The notes under the pieces were generated by a model that was not told where the DNA came from, did not search any database, and saw only the letters and a program-made list of their open reading frames with translations. This document shows, one piece after another, positions 58,401 through 60,000 of a stretch of 60,000 nucleotides of DNA. The DNA is from Tubulanus polymorphus (lineage: Eukaryota > Nemertea > Palaeonemertea > Tubulaniformes > Tubulanidae), in the NCBI RefSeq assembly GCF_964204645.1, contig NC_134035.1, forward strand, positions 3,612,001-3,672,000, read 5' to 3'. The first letter of the stretch is position 1, and the number at the start of each line of letters is the position of its first letter. Both the position numbers and the translations under genes were made by a program.

Positions 58401-59039
58401 TTTCGAAGCCCGATTGAATCAGTTCTTGCAAATATCTATTAGTACAAACTTCATTTCAGTTGATTAGGTTTCGTTTCGGAAATCGTTCGGCGCGCCTTCG
58501 CGTTTGTACATTTTTTTTGCGTTTAAAAGGTGCTTTGGTTTTTACGGTAAACATGCATATTATGAATAATTAGATAACTACTCAATTAGCTGACATTCGT
58601 GTTCGCCGATACGTAGACACATAGCTTTATCTATGTCAGTAAGCTAACAGCTTGTGTTGGCGTCGATTAAAAAAAATGTCGTTTGGATCTATATACATCG
58701 GGGGGTCCCGTAAAAGTGATCCGCTCAACCAGATAAACCGAGTTCGTTGACTGAATTTTCACGAAATAACCGTTGGATATTGTCACAAAGTCCGCAAAAT
58801 ATCTGGAATATCGGTCAAAAAGCATGTATACGAACAATATCAGAGGAAATGAATGAGATTTGCCTTAGAGGTCACCTGTTTGATACGCTGTTTTGAGAAT
58901 TGGATATATAAGAATTTTCGCTTTAAATCATTCGCTGATGAGGCGGATATAATTATCTCAATGAATTCGGTGGTATCCGTCGCTGAGAAAGTTGTCGTCA
59001 AAAAGCGGGCCAATTCTCTGGGACGTCGACATCAGATAT

Positions 59040-59380
59040 GCTTCCTCCCGCGGTAGGGACTCGAACCTGATGGCATCGCTAGACTCGGGCACGGTACGAG
59101 ACCCTGCCACACTAGACCGGGTGCGCAGGTTAATGCGCAGGTTAGCCGCAAGAAAACTTGCGGCACCAATCAGATTGCCTTTTGTGTTATCATTGAGGGA
59201 AATTTCACCGATGAATTATAAATAGAAAAACCCGGGCTAAAACAAAACGGGATTTCTGATCGAAATGGCTAATAATGACATCATCTAAGCTGCGCGTGAA
59301 CCTGCGCACTCGAGCTGCGGCAGGGTTTTGTACCGCGTCGAGTATCGATGCCATCAGGTTCGAATCCCTACCGGGTAGAT
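59040..59380. mobile_element. Fold-back element with tRNA-like arms, full copy 2
   Basis: Same order and spacing as 56228-56565: GGTAGGGACTCGAACCTGAT on the left, GCGCACTCGAGCTGCGGCAG and CGATGCCATCAGGTTCGAAT on the right. The centre AGCCGCAAGAAAACTTGCGG is conserved, as is GCTAATAATGACATCATCTA. Divergence between the two copies is substantial, so the arrangement is a stable family property. Confidence 0.8.
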
Positions 59381-60000
59381 ATTCGATTACGACCACATCG
59401 TGATAACGATTGATCATCGGAGATTAACTTCTGTTTCTTTCGGTTTTCTTTCGATTTAATGAATTATCGTCGAAAGCTTCCTGTTGATTATGATGTTTGA
59501 GCGGCGATGTTGTAAATTCCGCAAAAGTATCCGCTTCTAGATTTCCCGTCGCAAGCTTTCCGTTATTGCTTCACGCGGATCCGCATTACGCGGATTACTC
59601 GGAAGTCTTAACGCGCTTTGTTGTGTGTTTTGCCGACGAGAAAAGTTACACGTATATCTCAACGCGTAACGCGGACACAAACGAAACTAACACGCAGGTG
59701 GTAAGGATAAAACCAGTCCATAAAACCGGTCAGTTTTTGGCAGCACTTTTTCGCTTAGTGATAATGCATACAACATATTGCATAACGCTATCAGTCGTAA
59801 TGAGCCATAAAGCCATAAAGCCATGACAAAATTACAACGATAACACAATTCATTTTGAGATAAGGATATTTTGAATGAACTTATCTCAAAATGAAGGGGC
59901 AGTTGCCCTAGACTTTTTGGCAAAAGTGTCCTTTTGCAACTGCTTGTGCCCTTTTTAAAAAATCTAATGAAATGTAATTGTTTCGTCCAATAAAATCCTC

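Overview
This window is eukaryotic, most likely from a marine invertebrate animal; a lophotrochozoan is my guess, and nothing here fixes the species. The evidence is a split gene with GT-AG introns of about 100 to 1,300 bp, an RI-type leucine-rich-repeat protein, long AT and hexanucleotide microsatellites, CpG-rich DNA, and very many short non-autonomous repeats (fold-back elements, MITE-like elements, tRNA-related elements, minisatellites). Bacterial features (operons, ribosome sites, IS elements, CRISPR) are absent.

One gene is clear. A plus-strand gene at 30655-37847 has 13 coding exons whose reading phases all agree, and predicts a 648-residue protein. It has a disordered N-terminus, about eight ribonuclease-inhibitor-like leucine-rich repeats, two canonical EF-hand loops and a basic C-terminal tail. 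It resembles the LRRC74A/B group fused to a calcium-binding module. A poly(A) signal lies at 38199. A minus-strand gene converges on it, ending in a cysteine-rich exon at 38728-38936; the rest of that gene was not found.

Other coding calls are weaker. In 1-20 kb there are exon-like ORFs with acceptor sites: 2986-3041 joined to 4703-4854; 7640-7914; 12856-13076; 14314-14520; and a three-exon model at 15318-17229. On the minus strand, 40808-40994 and 52789-53069 look like terminal exons. The CpG-rich composition makes long chance ORFs common on both strands, so these stay at low to moderate confidence.

Most of the rest is repeat-derived. 1-7 kb holds scattered repeats and a CpG-rich GA-repeat stretch near 3.3-3.7 kb. 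8.5 kb holds a (CGACCA)n array. 9.4-10.2 kb holds a fold-back element built of 49-bp units. 11.6 kb has a 20-bp minisatellite. 16.1-17.0 kb has a MITE with a second hairpin nested in it. 17.9-18.2 kb has a duplicated segment with TGACGTCA sites. 19.4 kb has a 69-bp array. 21.1 and 27.0 kb have (AT)n tracts. 30.1-30.4 kb has a triplicated segment just upstream of the LRR gene. 36.3-37.3 kb (intron 11 of the LRR gene) has two copies of the 16-kb MITE family. 40-48 kb is rich in hairpin elements. 48.5-49.0 kb is a 13-copy 42-bp array. 56.2 and 59.0 kb carry two full copies of a fold-back element whose two arms look like tRNA halves. I see no evidence of a cooperative multi-gene system; the most unusual signals are the structured non-autonomous elements.
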